Of a DNA stretch of 64,000 bases, positions 37,643 to 49,000 are shown piece by piece. Below the pieces are notes generated by a model. That model had not been told where the DNA came from and did no database searches. It worked only from the letters and a program-made list of their open reading frames with translations. Origin of the DNA: Asterella californica (Eukaryota > Streptophyta > Marchantiopsida > Marchantiales > Aytoniaceae); NCBI GenBank assembly GCA_036924285.1, contig JAYKYS010000018.1, forward strand, positions 1,054,001 to 1,118,000. The letters are read 5' to 3'. Positions within the stretch are counted from its first letter, which is position 1. Every line of letters begins with the position of its first letter. The translations under genes were made by a program, and so were the position numbers.

Positions 37643-39177
37643 GATCAATCCTCCATCCATAAATAAAACTCTTGCAACTCCTCGCTCTTCATGTAAGACA
37701 TTAAGAAACAATCACAAAACACCACGCAAGGAAGAATGTCTTCATGAATCCTCTATCTTCTATTTTATACCCAAATTTGACAACAAGAGATGCTCATGCA
37801 AATGTCTACAAATCATTGATCTGACACGTCTCATTATCGTGTGATCTCATATCTCAGATAACCGTGAATGTAACACTTAATACGTTGTCAGATGAGTTAT
37901 ATGAAAAGTTTACGAAACACAAAAAAACAACACAATATAAGTTCTACGTTAAATTCACATAAGAGCCGTGTCACAACACGACAACGCTGTCTCCACTCAC
38001 TCCATATAACAAGGTTACACAACACAAGTGCATCTTAGTGCACCTCTACAAGCAAAATGTAGTTAGGAGTAGTGGTCCACAAGAATACACAGTCATCAAG
38101 ACAAACTCACATTTGGAACATATAATGACACCATATAATGAATGGTGTCATTATAATGAATGGTGTGCACCAAACACGATATCATCGTCAAAATCTGGAC
38201 GAGGTTCAAACTGTACATAAAAAATGCATGGAAGGAAGTACGAAAGAGTATCAGCATGTTGGAACTGGAAGCACAACTGAAAAAAATGAAAAAATTTACA
38301 AAAGGCTAGGGTTTAGAGGGTCCGGGGATCAGTATTCAACGAGAGCTTTTGCTCTTCTCGCCCCAAGCCCCGTAGCATGTAACGTAGCATCTTCTCTGGA
38401 CTTCTGTAACGTCTCTTGGCTTTCTAAGTGGAAGAATCTTTCACTTTTCCTTCACTTCCATTATTAATCTCATTCTAGTAATCCACTCTTGTTTCACGTT
38501 AGTCTCTGGTCATGTAGCGGTGCACACGGTACTAAGTTGTCCTTTCCACTTGGATTTCAGTTCGCTCTGAATTATCATTTGCATTATCACTGCTTCCAAG
38601 TTCAAGGAGAATTAATTTATACCCTAACCCTTCTTTTTGGAAGGTTTAGGGTATAAATTAAACTTGCAAAGTTGAAAATATTCTATTCGTGTAAGTGATT
38701 GCTATTTGTACCAAAGGAAGGTTCTGTTCGAGTGACTCGCTTATGGGTTTAACTCAGGAGAAAGTACCAAGTGTAATGACGGTGCCGTCAGATCTAAATT
38801 TATAGTCAAGAGACCTTTCAAAGATCAGTTGACTATAAATGCTATTTTCTCCTGACTCTGCGCTTTCCGTTATCTTCGCATGCATTTTTCACTCATCTGT
38901 ATTTTAAGACTGCTGTAAGCCTTAAATACATGATTAATTTTTGTCTGTTTGAACTTCTATTTTTTTCTCACATTGTATTTTTCATTTATCTTTATTTTAA
39001 GGCTGCTGTAAGCAAATCACACATAATTATTTTTGGCATGTTTGGATTTTTGTTTTTTTCCTCCGTTTTCTTGTTTGTGCACTTTGGATGCATATTCATT
39101 TGAGTCTGTTGTCCTTGGTGGTTTCTTCTGGTCTCCCTGCATGGTGAGTTCCGGTGACATGTGATCAGTCTTGTGAG
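37643..39177. other. Non-coding region with several hairpins
   Basis: No gene is recognised. Two clear hairpins are present. The first has 14-bp perfect arms, TATAATGACACCAT at 38121-38134 and its complement at 38142-38155. The second has 16-bp arms, TTAATTTATACCCTAA at 38612-38627 and its complement at 38646-38661, with CCTTC/GAAGG continuing the stem. A weaker pair (ATTTATAGTCAA / TTGACTATAAAT) lies at about 38798-38846. Confidence 0.6.
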
Positions 39178-39655
39178 GCCTGACGAAGGGTACAGTAGTG
39201 TCACTGATTAGCCAACTAATGCAGTGACCCTCGTGTCAGCTTAATTGCGGCACGCTTGAATCCGGGTAAGCAAAACAGAAATTCGGGCAGAGGATGTGAA
39301 GATCGAGTGAGACCTCTTTATTACTGTGCGGGAGAGCTTTAAAGCATCACCTCGTGGTAGCGTGGTGGTGAGACCTCGAGTTTAGGAGAAGGAGGTCATG
39401 AGTTCGATATTCTCTGCGTCCATTTTGACGCTGCGGCCTGCGGCCGCGGTATTAGGGTCCTTGTCGCCCTACTATGCGGCCTCCGGCCGCAGGCTTAGGG
39501 TTAATGCCTTAAGAAAAAAACCTCCTCCCTCGAGGTTTAGGAAATAGCGGGCAGCTACCCGGCGCACGCGCTGGCAGATCCCCTCACACGCTAGTCCTTA
39601 AGTAAATGCGCATTAGTTTGTGAAACTGTGACACTACTGTATCCTTCGGCCTGAC
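39178..39655. mobile_element. Small inverted-repeat element, MITE- or SINE-like
   Basis: GCCTGACGAAGGGTACAGTA at 39178 is mirrored at about 39625-39655 (GTGACACTACTGTATCCTTC, then GGCCTGAC). The similarity runs inward to CTAATG on both sides, about 45 bp. Inside, 39350-39430 has a tRNA-like phrase (GTGGTAGCGTGGTGG, then GAGTTCGATATTC) recalling Pol III A and B boxes, and a GCGGCC-rich palindromic segment (about 39430-39500). It could be a MITE holding a SINE remnant. No coding sequence. Confidence 0.45.
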
Positions 39656-40027
39656 GGCTTTGCATCCCTTCTTGTTCTTAGCTTCGTAATAAAAACGTTG
39701 CTTACACGCGTCAAAAAAACAATAAAGAACTATCTTGTTACCATCGTGGTCAGAGAAGCCACCACCAGAGATGATTTGCAGAAAACAACTGAGAACCTTA
39801 AAGACAGCAGATACCATTAAAGACAGCAGATACCAGGACAGAGAATCTCGATGATCTGCTTCGAGTTCGCCCTGCAATTCGGGTTATCATTGATTTCCGA
39901 ATCGCCCTTCTTGCATGAAGTTACTGAATCCTAATAAGGAGAGCCTAGCTAACGGTGCTGCGGTCTCAGCTTTGACCTCGTCATCGGCGGTAGGAAGAAA
40001 ATACCCAGAGAAAATGTTAAAGATAAT

Positions 40028-40115
40028 GTCTAGTCTATAGTCACATCTATAGTCATCTCTATAGTCACCTCTATAAGTCACATCTATAGTCAGCTCTATA
40101 GGTACATCTCTATGT
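40028..40115. repeat. Minisatellite of CTATAGTCACAT-like units
   Basis: About seven tandem units of 12-15 bp (TCTATAGTCACA, TCTATAGTCATC, TCTATAGTCACC and similar). The flanks 39656-40824 hold no gene that I can support. Confidence 0.7.
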
Positions 40116-40824
40116 CTAGTAACTGACTAATGACTAACTTCTGTCTATAGGTTAGAGTATATAACAACCCCTCTTGGGAGATGATGAGTCGACTGATCCC
40201 TTTACTGATATAACTTGTACAGTGAAGAGTATTCACTTGGTTTACTTCTTTAACAGAAAAGACATTGTTCTCTAGTCCAAAATTCCACTGTAGATATGCA
40301 TAACCATCATTGGATGGAGGTTAGTTCTTGGAGGTTAGTCAACAATGTAAGGAAGATGTAATTTACACTATATATATTTAGTATGCGAACATGTGTTGAA
40401 ATGAAGCTCATGGTGGTTTTCGGGTTCACAGAAACAACTGGTTACTGTCTGCTTTCGATTTTCTTGTCAGTCAAGCTCGACCAGAAACTGATTTCTAATC
40501 CTTCCTGGTGTCTCACAGTAACTCGTGAATTATCTCTACTCAGTGACAACCTCTTCGTCTTCCTTTATATGCCTGGGAGCTGATGCTGACAGGGACGGAG
40601 AACTCTTCTGATGTCGGATTGCTGCTAAGTAGATACTTCGATAACGCCCACAATAAAACCTCTTGAGAAAGTGCTAAAGCCACGGAAGTACTGCCATACA
40701 GCATCTTCAGCTGTTATTACCTGCCAGCACCTGGATGGCGATATCGTTTCGCTTAAACTCGCTCTCGCGTTAATGTTAGGACCACTAAAGCTTTAGAAAG
40801 CTGTAGTAGGTGAGTAGCTTGCTG

Positions 40825-41978
40825 TCAACGATCATGGTTCAGGAAATATATGGTGTCACCACCAGAGCTGATACAAGACAGGCAACAGGTGACTCTGAAC
40901 TGTTTGGGTAGACATGAGAGTATATTTTCCAACTGCAGTGTCAAGGGCTCTAGCACGGATATCCAGGATGTTACCGCACCGTCCGATTCCTGCATTACGA
41001 AGAAGCTGTGTCGGGAGTACCAAGGGGTCTCCACAAGCAGCCATTTCCCCTCATATACAGAAAGCTGTAAGCGAAGCTGTACCCTTCTCCGAAGCGGAAC
41101 TGTGCTCCATAGCTCTCTCCGGATGTCAAATCTGAACAATTCCCAAAACACATCCTTGTGTTGCACCAGAGTGTAAAACTTGTCATCGCAAACAACACAA
41201 CCGCGCTTGGCGTTGAACAACTTGGACTCCAGGTCGGTAGAAAGTCGTCTAGTGTGATCTGGATCCGTGGTAGCAGTAGGAAAATCATGCAGTTGCTTCC
41301 AGGTCTTCTTCTGCGAGTTGTAGATCTTCGTTCTTAGTGGAGTACCCCCACGCAAAGTTGCCACCAGGAGCTTGAAGTGGCCTGAACCGGATTCAACACG
41401 CAAACCCGCGAGCACTTACGCGCACCTATATCTCGAGTCTCGAGCTCGAGAAGACAAGACGTCAACCCTGTATCCCAAAAGTTGAGGATTACCTGTTGCA
41501 GTTGACGAGGCTCCTATTCGTCTGTCCGGAAGATCCAGATGGATCAACTGTTCGGTGACCGGATTACAGACCAAGAAATTTCCGTACTCTGGAGCAGAGA
41601 AACACAGAAAACCGCCATCTGATGCAATGAGTTCCAGTTTGGATGCATATGGTTTCACGGCCGCATCAGTAAATTCACGGGGAGAGGACCGGATCACCTC
41701 ACCAAGAGATTTTTGGTGCCATTCGACTTCATCTTGTAGACTATCAGCCTGTCCTCTGCAAACAGAAGCAGATCGGAATGCGATTGACAGCATCTCAAAG
41801 GAGGAAATTCCAAACTTGTAATGCGGTTCATCCATTCCTTGTCGAGTGTTCGTAATCGAATTAGATCCATCCTAGGAAGCTTCTTGAATATAAAAGCAAT
41901 AAGGTCATCTGGCAGGTTGCTCCACAATTTCGGGCATAACTTGCCCTGGTTCTGATCATGAGGAGTACAATAACTCAT
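40825..41978 (-). CDS. F-box protein, one frameshift and one predicted intron
   Basis: The gene starts at ATG 41978. An N-terminal F-box (LWSNLPDDLIAFIFKKLPRM, then LRTLDKEW) lies at residues 19-50; F-box proteins act as substrate adaptors in SCF ubiquitin ligases, binding SKP1 through this domain. A central part with FLVCNPVTEQ and a C-terminal part with typical F-box/kelch phrases (GHFKLLVATL, WSTVPLRR) follow. Two breaks are seen. At about 41714-41718 a run of five A on the coding strand has lost one base; six would keep KKSLGEVIRSS in frame. An in-frame TAA at 41416-41418 is removed if a 78-bp intron (donor CAG/GTAATC, acceptor GCGTAAG) is spliced; the joint is in frame. The frameshift may be an assembly error or real decay. 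Confidence 0.75.
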
Positions 41979-43992
41979 TTCTAGTCAACACTCCGCTCAG
42001 AAAAGTCGTTACAATCAGGTCACGTATCGATCTCCAATCGTGAGCAGTAACAGAGGGAGCTTCCCGACTTGCTCCTCCACTCGAGCTCGCTGAACGTGAG
42101 TCTGACAAGTCCCAAACGGGAAGTAAAGGAAGGGTGTCAGGCGTTCCGGACTTCACAAACTTCACAAACTTCTGTTCGACTGAGAATAAGTCTCACAGGC
42201 CTGACAATATTTCCTATTGTAACTCGGATTGTCCATACCAACGTCAAGATTTATGGGAACGGCTACTCACAGCATCGGTTCGATATAAGGACAGATCCTG
42301 GAGTTGGTATTCGATTGGAAGCTCTCACTTATACAGCTATTGGTCGTCTCCCGCTCGTCCCAAGCCACAACAGACTCCGCGCGGCTGATACGAACGACGC
42401 TCCTCTCACGACATTGCGAGCAAGTAAAAACACAGTCGATAAGGATGAACTGTACTTCTAATCTTCTCTAGGGATGTGGCGTTTGTTGTGATCAAATTAT
42501 GAGTTTAGTGGTGTTTACTACTTCGGTCTGTCACTCTTCTTTCTTTGTCGATCCTAGCTGTTCCATGAGCGAATGTAGCGAATGTCGGTACGATCTGTGG
42601 AAAGCGGTCGGAACTCGTAACTCACGCTTTCATCGTACGAGATGGCAATCGGCCATGTCAGAAGAAGTAGATGGAATCTCAATGTCTCTAGAAGTCATAC
42701 TTGTTTATATTCTTGAAAGGAGGCAAGATATTGTACCACGATTTGTAGTGAATGAAACTACTTCACAGCGTAGATGAGCCCAAAATCACTTAAAGTGCAC
42801 CTACCAGACAAAGTTGCCAGCTTCACAGAGGAATCGTAGCGTGGGACTCCGTGAATGCCAAGAATGCTAGTTGCGGTCCAGGATTGAACCGATTTATTCA
42901 TCATCAGCCTAAAGTGTAACTAAATGGCGCCAGTCAATCTCGACACTCTTATCCAGTTTCACAAAACAGGTAAACTTATCCAGGCTGCTGGGACAAGGTA
43001 ACCAACGGACAAACTGCAACTGCACCTGAACCGCACATGTATGTCAATGTCCAGAACCCTATAGAATTCACCGCTGAAAGTATTCTTAGCAACACCTGCG
43101 ATATCCAGTGTCTTATGCTTAAGCACTTGGGGCCGAGGAACTTGAGTATCAGTCTTTTTCTGGTTCCCGAACTTCCTCTTGCAGGAAACTATAATTTATG
43201 ATTTGGGTCAGTTTCTCTTCTTTCTACGGGGATCATGACACTATAAGAGCATGGACTATGTGGTATGAACGTTCCACCCGGTTTTGCAATTTTACGCGCT
43301 TCGAATCGTGCAAGAGTACCTTAGTAGCGCACGAATTCCTTGTAGATGACTTCTTTTTTCTCGCGTGAAGAACTGTTGTTTTTTACCTTTCATTTGTCAG
43401 ATTTTACTTCTTAATTCTACAGTTCAGTTACAGTTACGGGTACTTGCTTATGCAGCACGTCTTGTATGCACAGTGCATTGAGGCCAGCGTGCTTCTTTCT
43501 GTACTGGCTCGTAGCCGAGAAAAGCGCTCTTAGGCCTGGGTATGATGAAGAAGCTTTCAGGATGTCAGAGCTCCGCTCACCTTGCTACTGTGTAATGTAT
43601 GCGTGACTACCGTTTACATTTAACGACCAGAACCAGTAGTTTATTAGCAGTCGACAACAGGGGGACCGGCAGCCTCACCGATTGAATCACAGGCAAGCAG
43701 CGCCACCAACACGAATGGTAGAGGGCAACTGGATAACAAAAGCGAAAATGAGAGCGCCTAGAAGCAGAGTAAACACCTATGGTAGGAGAAAATCAAGCGT
43801 GTACACCACAACAGAACCAACCTGCACAATCGAGAAGTTAAGAATCGCATCGTAAGAGACAAACTCGACGATCTGATCCAAGAAGAGAGTAGCAGTAGGG
43901 ACTGTTGAGTACAGTCAAAGAGCTTCCGTGACGCTCAGCAACCTCCGATAAATTTCCTCACGGGAGGAAGGGAGGGAATTGAAGTATTTCTT
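41979..43992. other. Region upstream of the F-box gene, no recognised gene
   Basis: Frames at 42069-42461 and 42499-42777 (plus strand, 130 and 92 codons) show no family resemblance. The first lies just upstream of the F-box gene on the opposite strand and may be promoter or 5' UTR DNA. The rest of the stretch, to 43992, has no long frame. Confidence 0.4.
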
Positions 43993-44420
43993 TCAGTGTG
44001 AATGTGAAGACCTCCTAGTCCCCATCGCTTCGAGAAGTGTTTGCATTGTTGTAGTCTGTTGAGAACATCGGTTGCAGTGTAGTCTCCAGGAGTTCTTGAT
44101 GTAGGCTTTGAGGCATGACCATATCCTGGCTACAGTACGATGGTAGTTGCACTCTTGTCTTTGAAAGATGTGTTCATTCCGTTCGATCCAAATAAACCAC
44201 AACGCTGTTCCTGGAATAAACTTCCCCAAGAGTAGTTTGAGGGAGGAACTTCTTAGGCGGACGATCTCCTGAAGGCGCAACAGCAGCAACAACCCACTGT
44301 TGCTGCTCCAGTTACCAACGTCATTGGTGGCCATTGAGAAAAGCTTCTTCACCCAAGTCCACACATGTATAGATCTTGGGCAGGACCAGATGACTTCTGC
44401 GCAGTGATGGGAAGTGCCAG
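43993..44420 (-). pseudogene. LINE zf-RVT C-terminal part, split by the Mutator-like element
   Basis: A minus-strand frame encodes the end of a LINE pol protein. After the HHCAEVIWSCP half of the zinc finger comes VWTWVKKLF, and then the diagnostic C-terminal phrase ALWFIWIERNEHIFQRQE at residues 54-71 of the frame. The upstream half of the zinc finger (RDCNDCEYC) lies on the other side of the element at about 61250-61285. With one copy of the target duplication removed, the frame joins without a shift. Confidence 0.8.
44411..44420 (+). repeat. Target site duplication, left copy
   Basis: GAAGTGCCAG abuts the left terminal inverted repeat. The right end is followed by GAAGTGCAG. They differ by one extra C, so the duplication was probably 9 bp, the usual length for Mutator-like elements. 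Confidence 0.8.
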
Positions 44421-44700
44421 AGATTTACTTGGTCCACCCCCCAGAAGGAATCCCGGACTTGATCCACCCCCTCTTAACGATATCCTTCTTGATCAACCCC
44501 CAAACTGGCTACCGCCCGCTCTGTAAGTAACTTTGCCACATGGACGTCCAGTCAGGTAGTCCTGTCAGCTCTCCGAAGCTGACGTGTAATCTGAACGGGA
44601 AGAAAGTTGACGTGTGACCTGACGCGAGTCAGATGTCAGTTTGTGATGTCTGACGTGGTACAATGTTAGATTAATGCGCGGGAAGACAAGAAGGACTGTG
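44421..44700 (+). repeat. Left terminal inverted repeat
   Basis: The outer part, ATTTACTTGGTCCACCCCCC through GTCAGCTC (44423-44571), is complementary to 61094-61242 with two mismatches in 149 bp. Inside, a gapped match continues to about 44700 with repeated GCTGACGTGTGACCTGA phrases and a shared TGCGCGGGAAGA. It contains GATCCACCCCC and GATCAACCCCC as internal direct repeats. Confidence 0.9.
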
Positions 44701-44781
44701 CAGCAGAATGTTACATTGCGTAGAGTTTAGTGCAGCACGTTAGCGTTGAAGTTTTAGAGTGCTCGGCTCATATTCTCGTCG

Positions 44782-45555
44782 ATGGCTGTGCAGATTATCG
44801 CTCTTCGTGAATTTTACGATGAAATCGAAACGATTGGGAAAAATGTAGAACCACGATGGACCAGATGCGCGATAGTGAAAATCGTCCGCAGCTGCAATGG
44901 TTCCATGACTTATCAAGCTTGCGCCAGATGTTTGAAAGCTACCGGAGGAGTTCCTAAACAAAAAGAATTCCTATCTCCTGGAGCAAACTCTCCAAGTCCA
45001 AGCAGTTGTTGTTCTCATGCTCGTAGTGTTCAAGCTTGGAGATTCAGTATGTCACTGATGGACTCGTCAACAAAAGAATGGAAGGTTGAAGACTGTGGTG
45101 TTTTCTCAGTGTGGCAAGCCGGGAATGAACTCTTAGACATGACAGCGACAGATTTTTCCATTTTGTCTGAAGGGGAACAGAAGGAGCTTATCCAATCTAA
45201 TATTTTGCGAGGATTTTGGGAGCTGCAAATCGGTCTCAGTCGTAAAAATAGAGAACGCACAGTGTTCGCAGCACGTAGAGTAGGATGTTCGGAAGCAATT
45301 TTTGATGTTATCGAGCGAGTTGGGGTACAGTCTATTGTTTGGGACATGGACCGATTGGTGATGGAAGAACCTATAGTCATAATTAAACATGTTGATCATT
45401 GCCGGGACGTATTGACTAGGTTTCGCCAAGTTAGAGATCATATTGCAGAGGTGAAAGACCGAACTGTGGGTCTGTGTGAAGAAATAAAGAATACACTCTG
45501 TGTGTGCGAAGATGCAATTGAGAACCTCGAGAAATTATACAGTTTGTTAGAGTAG
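44782..45555 (+). CDS. RPA70 C-terminal OB-fold-like protein A
   Basis: A 257-residue protein resembling DNA-binding domain C of replication protein A large subunits (the Rep_fac-A_C family), which binds single-stranded DNA through an OB fold with a zinc ribbon. Seen: a beta-strand lead (CAIVKIVRS), then TYQACARC (residues 43-50) with a later CC pair (about 76), as in the zinc ribbon. The family core follows: WRFSMSLMDSS, FSVWQAGNELLDMTATDF and ELQIGLSRKNRERTVFAARRV (residues 86-175). The C-terminus is helical, probably a coiled coil. No other RPA70 OB folds are present. It is paralogous to the minus-strand gene at 56862-57710. It lies just inside the left TIR and points inward; the first ATG after the TIR is taken as start. 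The family call rests on motif reading. Confidence 0.7.
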   Translation: MAVQIIALREFYDEIETIGKNVEPRWTRCAIVKIVRSCNGSMTYQACARCLKATGGVPKQKEFLSPGANSPSPSSCCSHARSVQAWRFSMSLMDSSTKEWKVEDCGVFSVWQAGNELLDMTATDFSILSEGEQKELIQSNILRGFWELQIGLSRKNRERTVFAARRVGCSEAIFDVIERVGVQSIVWDMDRLVMEEPIVIIKHVDHCRDVLTRFRQVRDHIAEVKDRTVGLCEEIKNTLCVCEDAIENLEKLYSLLE

Positions 45556-46087
45556 TGAAAGATAACAATGTTGGGTAATATTACGGAATAAAATATATCT
45601 TCTTCTATATATGTTGTTATCTATTTCGATAAAATGTATGCTGTTATATTGTTTCGAATGGTTTTAGAAATGAATGCGTTTTCGAACTTCAAACGGAACA
45701 AATTGAACTTCAAAAGCTTCGATATCCTTTCTCAGACTTCCTTCAGAAAGTCGAGAGAAGACTACTTCAAGCTTTCGATTCACTTCCTCACACCCTTCGA
45801 GTAGGAGAGTTTCTCACGTTTCGATTCACTTCCTCACACCCTTCCAGTAGAAGAGTTTCTCACAAGAGCCAAAATAGTCGAGAGGAGAGTGGAGAAGTTC
45901 AGTCGAGAAGTTCAGTCGAGAGAGAGTCGAGAACATTCGAGGAGGAGATCGTAAGAGGTATCGATAGAGGAGAGGTTTCGAGGAGGAGATCGGAGAGGTT
46001 TCGATAGAGTGAGGCTGCGAGGTCTGAGCGAGGCTGCGAGGTTTGAGTGAGTAAGGTTGTTGTAACTCTGAGCGATTTTGAATCGCT
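45556..46087. other. Spacer before the cargo gene
   Basis: No gene. AT-rich DNA to about 45660, then a purine-biased stretch with repeated phrases: CTTCGA..TTCACTTCCTCACACCCTTC occurs twice (about 45775 and 45820), and GAGAAGTTCAGTC occurs twice at 45892-45917. GAGAGTCGAGA/GAGGAGATCG runs follow. It probably contains the promoter and 5' UTR of the gene that starts at 46088. Confidence 0.45.
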
Positions 46088-49000
46088 GTGATGAAAACGA
46101 GAGGAGTTCCAATTCGAGGTCGAGGCGGAGGCGTTGGAAGAGGACGAGATGGAGGCGTTGGAAGAGGACGAGAGAGCGGAGGGTATCACGACGTACCCAT
46201 CGAAGTGTCGATAGAAGTGTCGAGAGAGCGGAGAGTACCACGACGGTCCGGTGAGTTAACTAGATGCTAGAAGTGCATGTGTTTATCGATTGGAATTTTG
46301 TTTTTCATGTTAGGGTTAGCGAAACGAACATGTTTCGCGTAAGATTGGTGCAATTGGTAGAGCGGAACACGTCAGTTTCGCCTTGGACAAGGGCGATACA
46401 CATGTATCGCCCTGCGGGAGGGCGATATACCTTGTATCGCTTGTTTACTTTGCATTGAGCAGGGCGATCCATGCTGTTTTGCCCTGGTGGAGGACGAAAC
46501 AGCATGGATCGCCCTCCCATAGAAGAAATTGTTCGCACTGGGCAGGGCGATACATGCTGTTTCGCCCTCCCATAGAAGCAATTGATTACACTGGGCAGGG
46601 CGAAACAGCATGTATCGTCCTTCCGGAGGACGAAACTACATGTATCGCCCTGCCGGTCGCATGTGTGATCAATGGGCATGGCGATACATGTAGTTTCGTC
46701 CTCCGGAAGGGCGAAACAGCATGTATCGCCCTGCCGGTCGCATGTGTTCTCACCGAGCAAGAAGGGCGAAACAACATGTATCGCCCTCTCATAGAAGCAA
46801 TGATCGCACTGGGCAAGGCGACACATGTTGTTTCGCCCTGCCGTAATGCGAAACAACATGTTTCGCCCTGCCGGTCGCATGTGTTCTTACTGGTATCGGC
46901 GAAACATGTTGTTTCGCCCTGCCGGTCGGATGTGTGATCACTGGGTAGGGCGATACATGATGTTTCGCATGTTTCGTCCTTCCGGAAGGGCGAAACATCA
47001 TGTATCGTCCTGCCGGTCGCATGTGTTTTCACTGGGGCGATACATTGTGTTTCGCGCTACCAGGACCTTATCAATCGAGAGTCTCATGTGTTTACACACT
47101 GCAGGGCGATACAACATGTTTCGCCCTGCCCAGTTTTCACTTAGCAGCAGTCCGGAGGGCGAAACAAGCCGGATCCACTTCTGAGTGAGGACGAGTTTCG
47201 CCCCTCGTCAAGTGAAACTTTGCGTTTCGCCCTTGACTCTTAGATATTCCTTTCTCTTGTTGCATTATTCGCCAGTAGTTGGATTGTTATGTTTACGTTT
47301 TAGGACAATTTTAATTTGTATTCCTTCTTTTTAGCTGATGAGGAAATGGAGAGCATGAAGGAAGGACCTTCATTGTTTCAATATACTCACGAGGAGGATG
47401 AACGATATCATCTTAAGTGGTGTTGGGTCGAAAAGGAGGAAATGGAGAATTGTTTACAAGGAGTAGAGGAAGAAGCTGTCGATCGACTTGGGTTACTTAT
47501 TGCTCTCTCCTTTGAGTTCCCTCGTCCTGATGTGAGTGTTACTATCTTTCAACCGAGTTTTACAATGATTCTTGTGTGTTAAAAGATTCAAACATTGCGA
47601 TGACTAGCATACTTATCCTTATTATTATCTATTTTGCAGATTCCTTTTTGTATAGAATTCATCCAGTCATATGCAGAAGAAAGTCGTCGAGCTATTGTTC
47701 AAGGACGTCATATTGTATTGGATGAGTCTTTTATCCGAGAGTCTTTAGTTTTGCCAATGGGAACATCAGTTCCTCGTCCTCATCATGTGAAGAGATCTTT
47801 GATAGAGGATTGGTTTCCCACAAAAGACGAGAAGGGAAAACGATATTTACTTTGGATGTGTGAGTTTCCAGAGTGGAGACCGGTGTTCCAACTTATCAAT
47901 TGTGTTCTTTTGGCTCGTAGATGTGGTGCCCACAAATTACAGGATGCACGAATTTTTGAAATTTTTAAGAATAATGACTTGTTTGTATAACTGAAGAAGC
48001 GTTGTTACTTAAGGTTACGTCTTTCTTAACAGGAAGATGATCTTAAGAGCTGTTTGTAATAAGAAGTTGACTTCTTCAGAAGACGACCGTCTTCGGAAGA
48101 TCGTCTTCTCAGTTGCGTCTTTAAAAGACGAGAAGACGGCGGAAGACGAGAAGACGGCGGAAGACACCTATCTTCCAGAAGACAGCGACCGCGAAGGACC
48201 AACCACGAGTTTTCGGGTAAGACAGTAGGTGTACCTACTGGAGCGCACCGAATAGGTAGGTAGGTCAGGAAGACACCAAGGACGAGAACCCCTAATCTGC
48301 GGGGAAGATGCGTGAGGAAGCACATTAGGCACCTTCTAACTTCCCGCAGCATAGCGCGCCTGAAAAGATCGATTGAGAGAGTGAGCTTCGCGAGCTAGCA
48401 TTGAGAGAGGAATCAAGTGAGACATCGAGGTATGAGAGAGTAAGTTGGCAGCTAGGCGAAGAGTGAGATCGAATTGCGGGAGCACAAACAGCAGAGAAAG
48501 CGAAGACGTTTCTGTGGAGCTTCCGAGAAGCTGACAGTGAAGAGTGGCGAGTAGAAGCAGAGAGGAATCGAGGTGTGGACCGAAATTGACAGCAGGCGCA
48601 GTCGTGTGGAGTCGCATTGGACGCTAGGACAAGAGCCAAAAGCGCGCGGAGGTCGAAGGCAACTCGGAGAGCCGAAGAAGACTGTAGAGGTTCTTCCCCC
48701 TGTTCTTTTCCCCTCCCACTTCTTCTCGCCTTTTCTTGGTACTCCCCGCGCTTCCTTGATTGTGTGCAGCCTGATCGATTACCCCACCCCCATTCTTTCT
48801 ATTGAGACATTGGGCGCGGAAGCGCTGCCCAATTTCTGTCGAGACATCTCCTTGCTTCTTCCCGAGCTCAATTCGAGCTTCCCTACTCCTAGCCCTCAAA
48901 TTGGAGACCCCAGCTATCAATTTCCCTACCCCCTACCTCTCTATCTCCGAAACTTGGAACAGAAGACGATTCGGAAGATGGGAACATCTTCGGAAGACGC

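Noticed and set aside
39350..39430. Functional tRNA
   Set aside because: A- and B-box-like phrases are present but no cloverleaf can be drawn; kept only as a possible SINE remnant.
46340..46375. tRNA gene suggested by GTGCAATTGGTAGAGCGG
   Set aside because: Only a D-arm-like phrase is present. The D-stem does not pair and no T-arm or acceptor stem follows.
46319..47129. CRISPR array
   Set aside because: Units are palindromes of variable sequence with two recurring spacer types, not identical repeats with unique spacers, and the context is eukaryotic.
46305..47184. Long Cys/Arg-rich open frames on both strands across palindrome array 1
   Set aside because: They are open because the repeat unit lacks stops. 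All frames read as repeats of the unit, no domain is present, and a spliced gene model places the DNA in an intron.
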